Positions 8,852 through 18,223 of a stretch of DNA of 64,000 nt are shown in pieces (the first letter of the stretch is position 1; the number at the start of each line of letters is the position of its first letter). The position numbers and the translations under genes were made by a program. The DNA is from Amphritea sp. GTDB lineage: Bacteria > Pseudomonadota > Gammaproteobacteria > Pseudomonadales > Balneatricaceae. The DNA is taken from NCBI RefSeq assembly GCF_016744155.1, contig NZ_JADGEW010000003.1:62001-126000 (forward strand), in the 5' to 3' direction. A model generated the notes under the pieces. That model made no database searches. It was given only the letters and a program-made list of their open reading frames with translations, and had not been told where the DNA came from.

Positions 8852-9727
8852 ATGATTACTGGCAGCATTGTTGCTCTTGTTACCCCGATGAAATCTAACG
8901 GCGATGTTGATTGGGACGCGCTGGATAAAGTTGTAGATTTCCATCTGGAAAAGGGCACCGATTCAATCGTCGCCGTCGGCACTACCGGCGAATCTGCAAC
9001 ACTAAACTGTGATGAGCACTGCCAGGTTATCAAACGGGTCGTGGATCGTGTAAGTGGTGCTATCCCTGTGATTGCAGGTACCGGTGCAAATTCCACCCGT
9101 GAGGCTATTGAGCTGACGGCCGCTGCTAAAGATGCGGGCGTAGATGCTTGTCTGCTGGTGACTCCATACTACAACAAGCCAACTCAGGAAGGCTTGTATC
9201 AGCACTTTAAAGCTATTGCTGAAGCGGTTGATATCCCACAGATTCTTTACAACGTTCCAGGGCGTACTGCGTGCGATATGCTGCCTGAAACTGTGCTGCG
9301 GCTGACTAGTGTGCCAAATATTGTTGGCATCAAGGAAGCAACCGGCGATCTGGTTCGTGCTAAAGAGTTGATTGAAGCTGCGCCGAAAGAGTTCGCTATT
9401 TATTCGGGCGATGACGGAACGGCTGTAGAACTGATGCTGCTTGGCGGCGACGGTAATATCTCGGTGACGGCGAATGTTGCTCCCGCTCAGATGGGTGAGT
9501 TATGTCGTCTGGCAATTGCAGGAGAAGCTGATGCAGCGCGAGCTATTCAGGCCTCTTTGCTAAACCTGCACAACGCTATGTTTGTTGAGGCCAATCCTAT
9601 TCCGGTGAAGTGGGCGATGGCGGAGATGGGCATGATGGGGCAGGGCATTCGTTTGCCGCTCACAGTTCTGGCAGAAGAGTACCGCTCTCAAGTGCGTGAT
9701 GCACTGAAAGCCTGCGAAATTATCTGA
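8852..9727 (+). CDS. dapA: 4-hydroxy-tetrahydrodipicolinate synthase
   Basis: A 291-residue class I aldolase that condenses pyruvate and aspartate semialdehyde in the lysine and diaminopimelate pathway. The N-terminus [13 protein letters not shown], the substrate loop GTTGESATL, the tyrosine in YNVPGRT and the Schiff-base lysine in VGIKEATGD are all present. The ATG at 8852 has GGAG six bases upstream and matches the E. coli start; the TTG at 8837 and ATG at 8840 would put that ribosome site inside the gene. The gene is followed after 18 bases by bamC, the order known from E. coli (dapA-nlpB). Confidence 0.97.
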   Translation: MITGSIVALVTPMKSNGDVDWDALDKVVDFHLEKGTDSIVAVGTTGESATLNCDEHCQVIKRVVDRVSGAIPVIAGTGANSTREAIELTAAAKDAGVDACLLVTPYYNKPTQEGLYQHFKAIAEAVDIPQILYNVPGRTACDMLPETVLRLTSVPNIVGIKEATGDLVRAKELIEAAPKEFAIYSGDDGTAVELMLLGGDGNISVTANVAPAQMGELCRLAIAGEADAARAIQASLLNLHNAMFVEANPIPVKWAMAEMGMMGQGIRLPLTVLAEEYRSQVRDALKACEII

Positions 9728-9745
9728 AACTAACGGACGAGAATA

Positions 9746-11146
9746 ATGAGAATAATCACCTTGCTGCCTTTGGCAGCAGCAGTGTTGAGTGTTGCCGGAT
9801 GTGGTTCATATTCAAATCCGATTTACGGTGAGAATGGACTTATCAACGATCGTAGTCAGAACTATGAGCGGGCTGAGGCGACTAAACGACTGGAACTTCC
9901 GCCTTCAATTCGGGCTCGTTCTAAGCTGATGCAGGATCGCCTGGATGTTCCTAATGCAGGGCAGACTGCTTCTCAGCGTAGTAGTGATTTTATTATTCCT
10001 CGCCCTGAGTTTTTCTATACTGATTCTGGCAGTGATTCAGTTAACCTGAAGAGTGAGGGTGGCAATAAGGTTCTGGTTGTTGACGAGCCTATCGCGGATG
10101 TCTGGATACAGCTGCAGGATTTCTGGCGTTTCAATGATGTGGGTCTGGCGAAGTCTGCTCCTAAGGAAGGGGTGATGGAGACAACCTGGATCGATACCGA
10201 AGGTCAAAATCTTGGCTTTGTCGATAGTTTGATCAAACGCTTAACCTTCCAGGATATTGAGGGTGAGGTTAGCGATAAGCTCAGAGTATCTCTGCGTCCA
10301 GTTGCCAATGACTTCAATCGCACTACCATTGCGATGCAACATATTCGTGTAGCTCGTGATGAGAAGGATCAGGCTATTAATTGGTCTGATGACGCTGAAG
10401 ATGTAGGTTATAAAACCGATATGATGTTTGAGATGCTTCGTTATCTGAGCAAATCAACCTCTGACGAAAGCAGTCATAGCTTATTGGCCATGAAGCGTGC
10501 GAATAAGAACAAGCCGCAAATGGGGCGTGATTCTAAGGGCTCTCCTGCGTTGAAGATTACTGTGCCGGTGGATCAGGCCTGGAATGAAATTAATACGGCG
10601 ATCGACAAGACTACCTTTGATATAGGTACCCGTGATCAGCAGATGGGCGTCATCTATATGACGTACACTACATCGACTCCATATGAAGATACTGAAAAAA
10701 TGGGTTTCTTCGCTTGGTTGCATTCCGATCGTAAATCGCTAACGTTGAGCTCTGGCTCTCTGGGTAAGGCATTGGGCTTTGGTGACGATAAAGCGGCTGA
10801 AGGGCCGGTATACAGTTCTAAAGAGATTGTGGCCGAAGTAGTCGACGGTGATGCTGAAGCTGCTGGTGATACTGAGTTCCAATACAGTATTGATGAGCAG
10901 GCTAAAGCAGCTGAGACTGAAGGTTTCAAAATCTGGCTTGCTGGTGAAGTTATCTATGTCTTTGGCGACGGCCAGGATGGCGTCTATAATGAGTCATCTG
11001 ACAAGTACGAGCATACAGGCCAGTATCAATTGCATATGAATCGAACCTCTAATGGAGTTTTCCTAACGGTGAAAACACCCGAAGGGTTATCTGCTCCGGT
11101 TGTGGTTGCTGATGAGCTTCTCTGGGGAATTAAAGAGCAGCTTTGA
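9746..11146 (+). CDS. bamC: Outer membrane assembly lipoprotein BamC
   Basis: A 466-residue lipoprotein with a signal sequence ending in the lipobox SVAGC (Cys about residue 19). The N-terminal part contains the unstructured region rich in charged and polar residues that in E. coli BamC binds BamD, followed by two helix-grip domains (about residues 105-235 and 260-460). The position directly after dapA, known from E. coli as nlpB, supports the call more than sequence identity does, because BamC is poorly conserved. It is longer than E. coli BamC (344 residues); the extra length lies mainly in the second domain. It is part of the BAM complex at the inner face of the outer membrane. Confidence 0.85.
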   Translation: MRIITLLPLAAAVLSVAGCGSYSNPIYGENGLINDRSQNYERAEATKRLELPPSIRARSKLMQDRLDVPNAGQTASQRSSDFIIPRPEFFYTDSGSDSVNLKSEGGNKVLVVDEPIADVWIQLQDFWRFNDVGLAKSAPKEGVMETTWIDTEGQNLGFVDSLIKRLTFQDIEGEVSDKLRVSLRPVANDFNRTTIAMQHIRVARDEKDQAINWSDDAEDVGYKTDMMFEMLRYLSKSTSDESSHSLLAMKRANKNKPQMGRDSKGSPALKITVPVDQAWNEINTAIDKTTFDIGTRDQQMGVIYMTYTTSTPYEDTEKMGFFAWLHSDRKSLTLSSGSLGKALGFGDDKAAEGPVYSSKEIVAEVVDGDAEAAGDTEFQYSIDEQAKAAETEGFKIWLAGEVIYVFGDGQDGVYNESSDKYEHTGQYQLHMNRTSNGVFLTVKTPEGLSAPVVVADELLWGIKEQL

Positions 11147-11230
11147 AGTTGTTTGATTTCTGAGCGGGCTTTTGAGGCGACCTCGTATCTTTAAGAGTTA
11201 GTTTCATCAAGTTTAGTGATAAGTACGGGA

Positions 11231-11264
11231 AAAGAGGCCTTCTGGATAGTCGGCCTCTTTTTTT
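11231..11264 (+). terminator. Terminator after bamC
   Basis: AAAGAGGCC and GGCCTCTTT pair across a 12-base loop and run into seven T. Confidence 0.85.
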
Positions 11265-11354
11265 ATGGTTAAATTTTAGTGAGCTGGTTTAATTAGCCGC
11301 TTTGTGAGCTTTTTTATAAAGCCCAGTTCATAGCCTTTATAGTGGGAGATAGTT

Positions 11355-12308
11355 ATGAAAGCTGTATTTCTTGATCTTAATAGTCTTGATTGTGATGATC
11401 TCAATCTAACAGCCTTTGAAGCTCTGTTTAGTCGCTTTACTGGCTATCCGGCTACTGCACCTTCTGAAGTGTCTGAGAGAATAAATACTGCCGAAGTCGT
11501 TATCGTCAATAAGGTAGTGCTCGACCGGGCAGCATTGGCTGGTGCCAGTCAGTTGAAACATATCTGTATCGCAGCAACCGGCACGAACAATGTTGATCTG
11601 GCGGCCGCTGCTGAGCTGGGGGTCAGCGTTTCCAACTGCCAGGCATACGGTACTGATTCGGTGGCTCAGCATGTTATGACGCTGATGTTGGCGTTGCATA
11701 CTAATCTTCTCCAATATAACCAGGCTGCCCGTGATGGCCAGTGGGCTCGTGCAGATCAATTCTGCCTATTGAGCTATCCGATTCAGGAGTTGCGGGGTAA
11801 GACTCTGGGAATTGTGGGGTATGGCAACCTGGGGTCGGGTGTCGCGCAACTGGCAGGCGCTTTTGGTATGGATGTTGTGATCGCTCAACGGGCTGGAGGT
11901 GAAACCGTGGGAGGGCGATTAGCGATGGCAGAATTGCTACCCCAGGTGGATGTATTGAGTTTGCACTGTCCGTTGACAGAACATACCAAAGATTTGATCG
12001 ATGCTACAGCTATAGCGCAGATGAAAACCGGTGCCTTTATCATCAATGCGGCTCGGGGTGGTGTGGTAAACGAATCTGATCTGGCTGATGCGTTACGTAG
12101 TGGCAAACTGGCAGGGGCTGCCACCGATGTATTGACAGAAGAACCACCGGTCAATGGCAACCCACTACTTGCCGATGATATTCCTAATCTAATTATTACG
12201 CCGCACAGTGCCTGGGGGAGTGTTCAGGCTCGCCAGCGAATAGTCGATCAGATCGTTGAAACCATTGAAGGCTTAGCAAAGGGTGAGCAGATAAGGTGGG
12301 TCAATTAA
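11355..12308 (+). CDS. D-2-hydroxyacid dehydrogenase (glycerate dehydrogenase-like)
   Basis: A 317-residue NAD-dependent dehydrogenase. It has the cofactor motif GIVGYGNLGSGVAQ (about residue 154), the catalytic arginine in NAARGGVV (about 234), glutamate in LTEEPP (about 262) and histidine in TPHSAWGS (about 283). The arrangement fits hydroxypyruvate/glycerate dehydrogenases (HprA) and relatives. The substrate cannot be fixed from the motifs. It has its own ribosome site (GGGAG upstream) and stands between the bamC terminator and the convergent rluA. Confidence 0.88.
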   Translation: MKAVFLDLNSLDCDDLNLTAFEALFSRFTGYPATAPSEVSERINTAEVVIVNKVVLDRAALAGASQLKHICIAATGTNNVDLAAAAELGVSVSNCQAYGTDSVAQHVMTLMLALHTNLLQYNQAARDGQWARADQFCLLSYPIQELRGKTLGIVGYGNLGSGVAQLAGAFGMDVVIAQRAGGETVGGRLAMAELLPQVDVLSLHCPLTEHTKDLIDATAIAQMKTGAFIINAARGGVVNESDLADALRSGKLAGAATDVLTEEPPVNGNPLLADDIPNLIITPHSAWGSVQARQRIVDQIVETIEGLAKGEQIRWVN

Positions 12309-12341
12309 GCTGGGGCTAGAATAATCTCGGGCTAGAAAGGC

Positions 12342-12980
12342 TTAAAAAGGGGTTGCTACCGTAAAGTTCAGCATCTCTTCGCTAACCGGATGGCTGAAGC
12401 TCAGGTCTTGTGCATGAAGTAGCATTCGTGAAGACCGGGCTACTTGCTCCGGTGAGGCATAAAAGCGGTCGCCCAATATAGGGTGTCCCAGATATTGCAT
12501 ATGCACCCGCAGTTGATGGGAGCGCCCGGTTATGGGCTTTAGCTCTATTCGCGTGGCATCATCTAACTGTTCAAGAACCTGCCAGTGTGTCTGTGCTGAC
12601 TTCCCTTGCTGGTGGTCTATCATCTGCCTGGGGCGGTTGTCCCAGTCGCAGCGCAGCGGTTGATCTACCATACCTGATTGAGTTTCCAGCCGACCTGCAA
12701 CGACTGCCTGATAAACCTTATGTGTCTGCCGTTCCTGGAACTGGATGCTGATATGTCGATGGCTCTCGGCTGTTAGCGCCAGTACCATCACCCCGGATGT
12801 AGGGTAGTCGAGACGGTGGACGGTCTTGGCGGTGGGAAAACGTTGCTGAACCCTGCGCCAGATACAATCCTGTTTCTCCTCTCCGATGCCAGGCACTGAC
12901 AACAGGTCAGCGGCTTTGTTGACAACAACTATCTCGGCGTCGGCGAAGAGAATATCCACGTCGTTGATACTGGGTATCAT
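12342..12980 (-). CDS. rluA: Pseudouridine synthase RluA
   Basis: A 212-residue enzyme of the RluA family with the catalytic aspartate in HRLDYPTSGVMVLAL and the conserved LKPITGRSHQLRVHM and LGHPILGDRFYASPE stretches. It follows E. coli RluA along nearly its whole length, including LLSVPG near the start, so the targets are likely 23S rRNA U746 and tRNA U32. The start at ATG 12980, one base past the rlmD stop, gives the family length; the longer frame would begin at a TTG at 13046 inside rlmD and add 22 basic residues not found in the family. It is translationally linked to rlmD. Confidence 0.92.
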   Translation of the reverse strand: MIPSINDVDILFADAEIVVVNKAADLLSVPGIGEEKQDCIWRRVQQRFPTAKTVHRLDYPTSGVMVLALTAESHRHISIQFQERQTHKVYQAVVAGRLETQSGMVDQPLRCDWDNRPRQMIDHQQGKSAQTHWQVLEQLDDATRIELKPITGRSHQLRVHMQYLGHPILGDRFYASPEQVARSSRMLLHAQDLSFSHPVSEEMLNFTVATPF

Positions 12981-12981
12981 C

Positions 12982-14376
12982 TCAGCGACTGATTCCCTTA
13001 CCGGAAAATAGTTTCTTTTTCTGGGATTTCTTTTTTCCCCTGACAAACAGCGCCATCGATTCTATGTGATGAGTTTGCGGGAACATATCCATAACGAGAA
13101 AATCTTGTAGTTTGTAGCCTTCTTCCTTAAGCAGCTTGCTGTCACGGGCCAGTGAACCGGGATTACAAGAGATGTAGAGAACAAGTTCAGGGCGTTTTTT
13201 GGTGATCTGTGGGATCAGCGCGGCAGCACCAGAACGAGGTGGATCAAGAAGGACTTTGTTATAGCTACCTTTAAACCACTGCAAGCCGGTCAGTTTCTCT
13301 GCCAGGTTGGCGCAATAGAAACGGCAGTTTTCCAGACCGTTATTTCGGGCGTTTAACTCAGCCTGTTGAACCATGGTCAGGTTGCCTTCGATGCCGGTAA
13401 CGCTGGCGCCGGATTGTGCCAGGGGTAACGAGAAGTTACCTAGTCCACAGAACAGTTCGAGAACGTTGTCTTCTGGTTTTAGCTCTAACAGTTGGCAGGC
13501 CTTATCGACCATCTGCTGGTTAATCTCAGCGTTTACCTGAATAAAGTCATCGGGACGAAACTGGAGTTCCTGCTGGTTTAATGTGTAGCTGGCGAGCTGA
13601 GCTGGAGTGGCGTAGTGGTCTGTGCCGATTAGCTGCAATTGCAGGCTTAAACCGTAATGCTTAGCAAGGTGGTTAAAGATTTCCAGATGCTCATCGTTGA
13701 GTTCTTTTTTTAGCCGTAGCGAGAGGTAACCGCCCTCGTCACCAAGATCAACGTCGAGTTGGGTGATATGTTTAATGTCACCGGTATCTGTTAGCGCGTA
13801 TCTTACTTTGCTGAAAATATCACTAACCCGCTTGTCCATCACTGCGCAGCTATCGATCTGTGTCAGCAGGTGGCTGCCCCGGCGGCGAAAGCCAATAATA
13901 GGTTCGTCATTCGATAACTGATTGATACCGATACGGGCGCTACGGCGGTAGTTCCAGCTGTTTGCTGCCAGAGGCGCGATGATGTTCGCAGGTTTACTTT
14001 GACCGAGGCGTTCAAGCTGATCTAGTACCTGAGCCTGCTTTAGTTCTAGCTGGCGTTCATTGTCCAGGTGTTGCAGGTCACAGCCGCCGCACTGCTGGTA
14101 ATGAGGGCAGGCGGGCTCAATTCGATGACTGTCAGCTGTGAGTATAGTGTCGGTATGACCGCTATAAAATTTAGTTTTCTCTTCTGTCAGCCGGGCGAGA
14201 ACCTGCTCTCCCGGAAGGGCGTTGGCGATAAATGCTGCTTTACCCTGATAGTGCGCTACACCCTGGCCGTCAAAGCTAAGGGATTCTATGTTTAACTCGA
14301 CCGGTTCTACAGGCAATGGCTGCTCTGAGATTCGGACTGGGAGCTGAACTCGGTAATGGGAATGCTTCTGTTTCAT
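12982..14376 (-). CDS. rlmD: 23S rRNA m5U1939 methyltransferase RlmD
   Basis: A 464-residue protein with an N-terminal TRAM domain (about residues 25-85), the [4Fe-4S] ligands C90, C96 and C99 in ACPHYQQCGGCDLQ plus a later cysteine in IDSCAVMD, and a SAM-binding domain with ELFCGLGNFSLPLA. The catalytic cysteine is in LYISCNPGSLARD. These are the hallmarks of RumA/RlmD, which methylates U1939 of 23S rRNA. The C-terminal tail is very basic (GKKKSQKKKLFSGK). It is the first gene of the rlmD-rluA operon. Confidence 0.95.
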   Translation of the reverse strand: MKQKHSHYRVQLPVRISEQPLPVEPVELNIESLSFDGQGVAHYQGKAAFIANALPGEQVLARLTEEKTKFYSGHTDTILTADSHRIEPACPHYQQCGGCDLQHLDNERQLELKQAQVLDQLERLGQSKPANIIAPLAANSWNYRRSARIGINQLSNDEPIIGFRRRGSHLLTQIDSCAVMDKRVSDIFSKVRYALTDTGDIKHITQLDVDLGDEGGYLSLRLKKELNDEHLEIFNHLAKHYGLSLQLQLIGTDHYATPAQLASYTLNQQELQFRPDDFIQVNAEINQQMVDKACQLLELKPEDNVLELFCGLGNFSLPLAQSGASVTGIEGNLTMVQQAELNARNNGLENCRFYCANLAEKLTGLQWFKGSYNKVLLDPPRSGAAALIPQITKKRPELVLYISCNPGSLARDSKLLKEEGYKLQDFLVMDMFPQTHHIESMALFVRGKKKSQKKKLFSGKGISR

Positions 14377-14446
14377 TGGCTTCTCCTGACGAAGCGCGGA
14401 TTCTACCAGTGACTTAGTATGAAAGCATCCAAGACTGGGGCTAGCA

Positions 14447-14469
14447 TTAATATATAGTCGATATATTAA
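14447..14469. promoter_or_regulatory. AT-rich palindrome between rlmD and ybiB
   Basis: TTAATATAT and ATATATTAA are perfect 9-bp arms around five bases, in the divergent intergenic region (14377-14606). It may be an operator or overlap the promoter -10 regions. E. coli ybiB belongs to the SOS regulon, but this sequence does not match a LexA box (CTGT-N8-ACAG). Confidence 0.35.
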
Positions 14470-14606
14470 CGATTGTTGCTCGTGAATCGAGTCAAATAGG
14501 GAAGTTGATAGGAAAATTGACCGGTTATCCGGTGAAAAGACTTCATGGGATCCTTGCTCCGGGTATAAAATCCCTTCTACGTAAATTAAATTATCAGAGT
14601 AGCTTT

Positions 14607-15590
14607 ATGTCACAGGAACATCCGTTTGCCCCCTTTGTTCGAATTCTAGGTAAAGGAAAGCAGGGCTCCCGCTCCCTGAGTCAGGTTGAGGCCCGTGAGG
14701 CGATGGAAATGATTCTTGATGGGCAGGTAGAGCCGGAGCAGCTGGGGGCGTTTCTGATGCTCTTGCGGGTAAAAGAGGAATCTCCAGAGGAACTGGCGGG
14801 TTTTATAGAAGCGGTGCGCGGCCGTTGTGGAGCGCCTGAGCAATTGCAGGTTGATCTGGACTGGTCAACCTATGCGGGTAAAAAGCGGCAGCTGCCCTGG
14901 TTTATTCTGACCGCGCTGTTGTTGGCTGAAAATGGTATTCGGGTATTTATGCACGGTGCCCGGGGTCATACGCCTGAGCGTATCTACACTGAAGACTGTT
15001 TGAGTCTGTTTGGTATCAATGCCTGCGCGAGTTGGGATCAGGTAGCTGAATCGATCGACTCATCGCAGTTTGCTTTTTTGTCAATCGATACGCTAAGTCC
15101 CGAGATGAGTCGCATCATTAATCTGCGGCCGGTGTTAGGGCTGCGCTCTCCGGTGCATACCTTGTGCCGCCTGATTAATCCTCTGCATGCAAAACATACT
15201 GTGGATGGTGTCTTTCATCCGGCTTACGGGCCGATGCATCAAAAAACTGCACAACTTCTTGGGGTTGAAAACGGTCTGACCATCAAAGGTGATGGCGGTG
15301 AAGCAGAAGTTAAACCTGATACCGAATGTGATCTGCAGTGGACTCGGGGAAGTGAATATAGCGTTTCCCAATGGGATCGTTACTACCCCCGTCGACTGGT
15401 CAAGCAAGATCTGGATACTGCGGACTTACTATCCCTCTGGCGTGGTCAAATGACCCATGAGTATGGTGAGGGTGCTGTTATCTCAACCTTGGCGTTGATA
15501 CTAAAGCTGCTCAACAAAGCCGGCGATGATGCGGCGTGTTATGAGCAGGCACTTCAGATGTGGCAGGGAAGGGATAAAGATCGGTATTAA
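14607..15590 (+). CDS. ybiB: YbiB/TrpD2-like glycosyltransferase-family protein
   Basis: A 327-residue member of the anthranilate phosphoribosyltransferase fold without the tryptophan-pathway context. The motif MHGARGHTPERIYTED replaces the phosphoribosyl diphosphate-binding loop of TrpD, and LRSPVHTLCRLINPL is typical of the YbiB (TrpD2) branch. E. coli YbiB binds nucleic acids and is damage-inducible rather than acting in tryptophan synthesis. The ATG at 14607 gives an N-terminus that matches the family (FVRILGKGKQGSRSLS); a start at 14505 would add 34 residues. No helicase partner (dinG) is adjacent here. Confidence 0.8.
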   Translation: MSQEHPFAPFVRILGKGKQGSRSLSQVEAREAMEMILDGQVEPEQLGAFLMLLRVKEESPEELAGFIEAVRGRCGAPEQLQVDLDWSTYAGKKRQLPWFILTALLLAENGIRVFMHGARGHTPERIYTEDCLSLFGINACASWDQVAESIDSSQFAFLSIDTLSPEMSRIINLRPVLGLRSPVHTLCRLINPLHAKHTVDGVFHPAYGPMHQKTAQLLGVENGLTIKGDGGEAEVKPDTECDLQWTRGSEYSVSQWDRYYPRRLVKQDLDTADLLSLWRGQMTHEYGEGAVISTLALILKLLNKAGDDAACYEQALQMWQGRDKDRY

Positions 15591-15600
15591 TCAGCAGCTC

Positions 15601-15796
15601 GCAGCTCCAGCGTCACAAAAAGCTATAAGAGCCGTTGTTCGTAGCTCGAACGTCACAGAAAGCGTGACTAGCTCGTTGCTCGCTAAAAGCCTCTTTTATT
15701 AGGTATGGAAGTGGTTGTGAGTTAAGCGCTTTGTAAGAAAGTTGTTGAGTTGTGGTTGGGCAGGGGCAGTCCATTCCGAGCAACGAGCAACGAGCC
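15601..15796. repeat. REP-like repeat cluster between converging genes
   Basis: Two imperfect direct copies of a unit of about 40 bp lie head to tail (15601-15640 and 15641-15682; shared core GTCACA-AAAGC, ending in GTTG-TCG). The dodecamer GCTCGTTGCTCG at 15671-15682 recurs as its reverse complement CGAGCAACGAGC at 15777-15788 and again, offset by seven, at 15784-15795. The cluster fills the gap between the ends of ybiB and the antiporter gene and may form a large hairpin. It looks like a genome-wide extragenic repeat family; only one locus is visible here. Confidence 0.6.
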
Positions 15797-15804
15797 ATGC
15801 AGCT

Positions 15805-16974
15805 TTAATCCCTCCTTAGCTTATCCGATACCGCTATCGGGCTTGGATAGTTGAATATCACGATATAGGTTGAGAGGAGGAAGGTGAGGATTGCGGTGGC
15901 CTGAATGACGTGTGAGGCTTCTTCACCGATCATCGATGCCCCGGTGGCCATGTAGGCTATCAGAAGGGAGAACTCACTGATCTGTCCCAGTCGAAAGCCT
16001 ACTTCCCAGGCAAGTGAATTGCTTTCGCTAATGCTTTGCAGCAGGAAGCGGAACACTATCGGCTTGAGAACCAGTACGAGAAAAGCTAATAAAATAGCGG
16101 GAATTATTATCTGTCCGAGTAAGCCCAGGTTGAAACTGGCGCCGACTGAGAAGAAGAACAGAATCAGAAAAAAGTCTCTCAGAGGTTTCAGGCTAGTGGC
16201 TATGTATTGAGCGATTGGGCTGGTAGCCAGGCTGACGCCAGCAATAAAAGCGCCTATTTCGGCAGAGAGTCCCACTGCATGGGCCAGTTCGGCCAATCCA
16301 AGGCACCAACCAATGGCAACCAGAAAAATGTACTCGTGAAAGCGATCAAATTTTTGGATCAGTGGTAGCAATATATACCGGACAAAAAGTAGTGCGCCGC
16401 CGATAATGAGGGGTAGAGCAACGGCTGTTTTCAGAAAGGCGGTTACTTGATCGGCGCCATTATCGCCGCTGTTAAGAAACAGTAGAACCAGAATGGCAAT
16501 CACGTCTTGCAGTAGCAGTAGGCCGACAACCAGTTCGCCGGTATGTTTATGGTGCAGAACGGTTGTGGGCAGCAGTTTGATGCCAATAATGGTGCTGGAA
16601 AACATGAGTGCGACGCCGATAATAATCGCTTCTGTGCGGGTGTAGCCGAAGGCGATGCCGACGATATAGCCAATCGCCATAAATATTATGGCGCTGAAAA
16701 TGGCGACTAAGGTTGCTTTTTTAAGCATATGCACCAAGTGGCTGGGTTGCATATCCAGGCCTAGCAGGAACAATAGAAATATGATGCCAACATGGGAGAT
16801 ATCAGAAAGTAGGGCGGTATCTTGAATCATACTGTAGCCATAAGGGCCTAAAGCGGCCCCCAGTACTACATAAGCAACCAGAAGTGGTTGACGGGTATAG
16901 AGCGCCACAGTGGCTAGAACGGCGGCCCCGGTGAAGATTAGAAAAAAAGAGAAAACCAGGCTTTGTTGTAACAT
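15805..16974 (-). CDS. CPA2-family cation:proton antiporter (KefB-type membrane domain)
   Basis: A 389-residue hydrophobic protein with about 12 membrane segments covering the Na+/H+ exchanger domain of the CPA2 family. Typical pieces are LLFLLGLDMQPSHL, LMFSSTIIGIKLLP, GAFIAGVSLATSP and FRLGQISEFSLLIA. It lacks the cytoplasmic TrkA-N/RCK domain that KefB, KefC and YbaL carry, and stops after the last membrane helix. The transported ion (K+ or Na+ against H+) cannot be decided. It converges with ybiB over the repeat cluster. The start codon ATG is directly followed by LQQSLVFSFFLIF. Confidence 0.85.
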   Translation of the reverse strand: MLQQSLVFSFFLIFTGAAVLATVALYTRQPLLVAYVVLGAALGPYGYSMIQDTALLSDISHVGIIFLLFLLGLDMQPSHLVHMLKKATLVAIFSAIIFMAIGYIVGIAFGYTRTEAIIIGVALMFSSTIIGIKLLPTTVLHHKHTGELVVGLLLLQDVIAILVLLFLNSGDNGADQVTAFLKTAVALPLIIGGALLFVRYILLPLIQKFDRFHEYIFLVAIGWCLGLAELAHAVGLSAEIGAFIAGVSLATSPIAQYIATSLKPLRDFFLILFFFSVGASFNLGLLGQIIIPAILLAFLVLVLKPIVFRFLLQSISESNSLAWEVGFRLGQISEFSLLIAYMATGASMIGEEASHVIQATAILTFLLSTYIVIFNYPSPIAVSDKLRRD

Positions 16975-17279
16975 AAATGTTTGAAAGTCCTGTAAATTCA
17001 GCTTGGTCCTTCAGTCTACAGAATCTATATGCGGATATGAACCCGGGATATAAAGAGAATAAATAATCGACAGGTTATAGTCTTTGGGATATGGGTAATA
17101 GTAGCTAACTATAAATTTCTAACCGGTTGGTTGAATGTGTCTAGAGAAACTATTTATTTTTATTCTCTACCAAATTCAATATTTTATAGGTTTTTATTAA
17201 AGTGTATTATTGATAATTATTTGCCTGGCAGCGTAGCTTTCTTACTTGCTGGGCCTTCAGTAGATTGAAGGGTTAAATA
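16975..17279. other. AT-rich intergenic region upstream of nfuA
   Basis: Divergent spacer between the antiporter gene and nfuA. It is strongly AT-rich (notably 17140-17220) and must hold both promoters, but no convincing -35/-10 pair, RNA or repeat was seen apart from the candidate site at its nfuA end. Confidence 0.5.
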
Positions 17280-17304
17280 ATAACTGAGCAATTTACTAGG
17301 GATT
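17280..17304 (+). promoter_or_regulatory. Candidate IscR-like site upstream of nfuA
   Basis: This 25-base stretch begins ATAACTGAGC and ends ACTAGGGATT around an AATTT centre. It resembles the E. coli IscR type 1 sites as I remember them (ATA-YY-GA, AT-rich middle, ACTNGGGA). nfuA is an IscR-controlled gene in E. coli. The match is by eye and from memory. Confidence 0.3.
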
Positions 17305-17358
17305 GGAATAAGTGTATCCTGAACTGCATAATGAGATAGTGATTTAACAGGAATTTTG

Positions 17359-17952
17359 ATGAATATTACCATTACCGAAACAGCAGACAGCTACCTGGCC
17401 GAGTTGCTTGAAAAGCAAGATGTAGAGGGTATCGCTGTTCGGATGTTCGTAACCCAGCCGGGAACAGCTTACGCTGAGACCTGCCTGGCTTACTGTCGAC
17501 CTGACGAAGTGGTTGAAGACGATGCTGTGATGCAGAAAGAAAAGGTGAAATTCTATTTTGAAAAAAATAGCTTACCTTATCTGGAAGAAGCGACGGTTGA
17601 TTATGCAACTGATCGCATGGGTGGACAGCTGACCATTAAAGCGCCTAATGCAAAGGTGCCAAAGGTGTCAGATGACAGCCCGATGGACGAGCAAATCAAT
17701 TACATTCTCTATTCTGATATTAACCCGGGATTGTCTTCTCATGGTGGTGAGGTCAAGTTGATTGAGCTGCTTGAAGAGGAGATAGGTCATATTGCTATAT
17801 TACAGTTTGGCGGTGGTTGCCAGGGGTGTAGTGCTGTAGATATGACACTCAAAGACGGCGTTGAGAAAACGCTGGTAGAACGTGTCCAGGGCTTGGTGGG
17901 TGTTCGTGATGTCACCGACCATTCAGTGACGGATAACGCATACTACAAATAG
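17359..17952 (+). CDS. nfuA: Fe-S biogenesis protein NfuA
   Basis: A 197-residue protein with an N-terminal degenerate A-type carrier domain and a C-terminal Nfu domain. The cluster-binding CxxC is in [18 protein letters not shown]. It aligns with E. coli NfuA through VTDHS near the end. NfuA assembles and hands a [4Fe-4S] cluster to target proteins, important under oxidative stress or iron shortage. The ATG at 17359 follows AGGA; a TTG at 17356 is one codon earlier and unlikely. Monocistronic with a terminator. Confidence 0.96.
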   Translation: MNITITETADSYLAELLEKQDVEGIAVRMFVTQPGTAYAETCLAYCRPDEVVEDDAVMQKEKVKFYFEKNSLPYLEEATVDYATDRMGGQLTIKAPNAKVPKVSDDSPMDEQINYILYSDINPGLSSHGGEVKLIELLEEEIGHIAILQFGGGCQGCSAVDMTLKDGVEKTLVERVQGLVGVRDVTDHSVTDNAYYK

Positions 17953-17989
17953 TAGTTTTACTTGGGAAGGCGTGAATAATTCCCATCAT

Positions 17990-18014
17990 AAGCCCGGCTC
18001 TGTCCGGGCTTTTC
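17990..18014 (+). terminator. Terminator after nfuA
   Basis: AAGCCCGG and CCGGGCTT pair around a six-base loop, followed by TTTT. Confidence 0.8.
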
Positions 18015-18223
18015 TGACTCTAAATATTGGTTTGTTTACATAATATTAACTGCAACCCTAAATCCACCATTTTAGTACGTTGTTCCATGGCGGATGAACT
18101 GATATAAGGTTAATAACGTAGTGCTACCAAGTATGACTATGTCAGCTGATTCCTGAGCTGAGTGTTTTTGTTACTTTTTTATGTAACTTTTATGCTGATG
18201 TGGTTGTTTTTTTTAAGTGCCAG

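Noticed and set aside
14505..14606. N-terminal extension of the ybiB-like protein
   Set aside because: The 34 extra residues match no family member; the start at 14607 does.
16964..16972. TGTTGTAAC, identical to the core of E. coli Ter sites
   Set aside because: The flanks, including the critical G ahead of the core, do not match. A 9-mer is expected about 0.5 times by chance in both strands of 64 kb, and it lies over the antiporter start codon.
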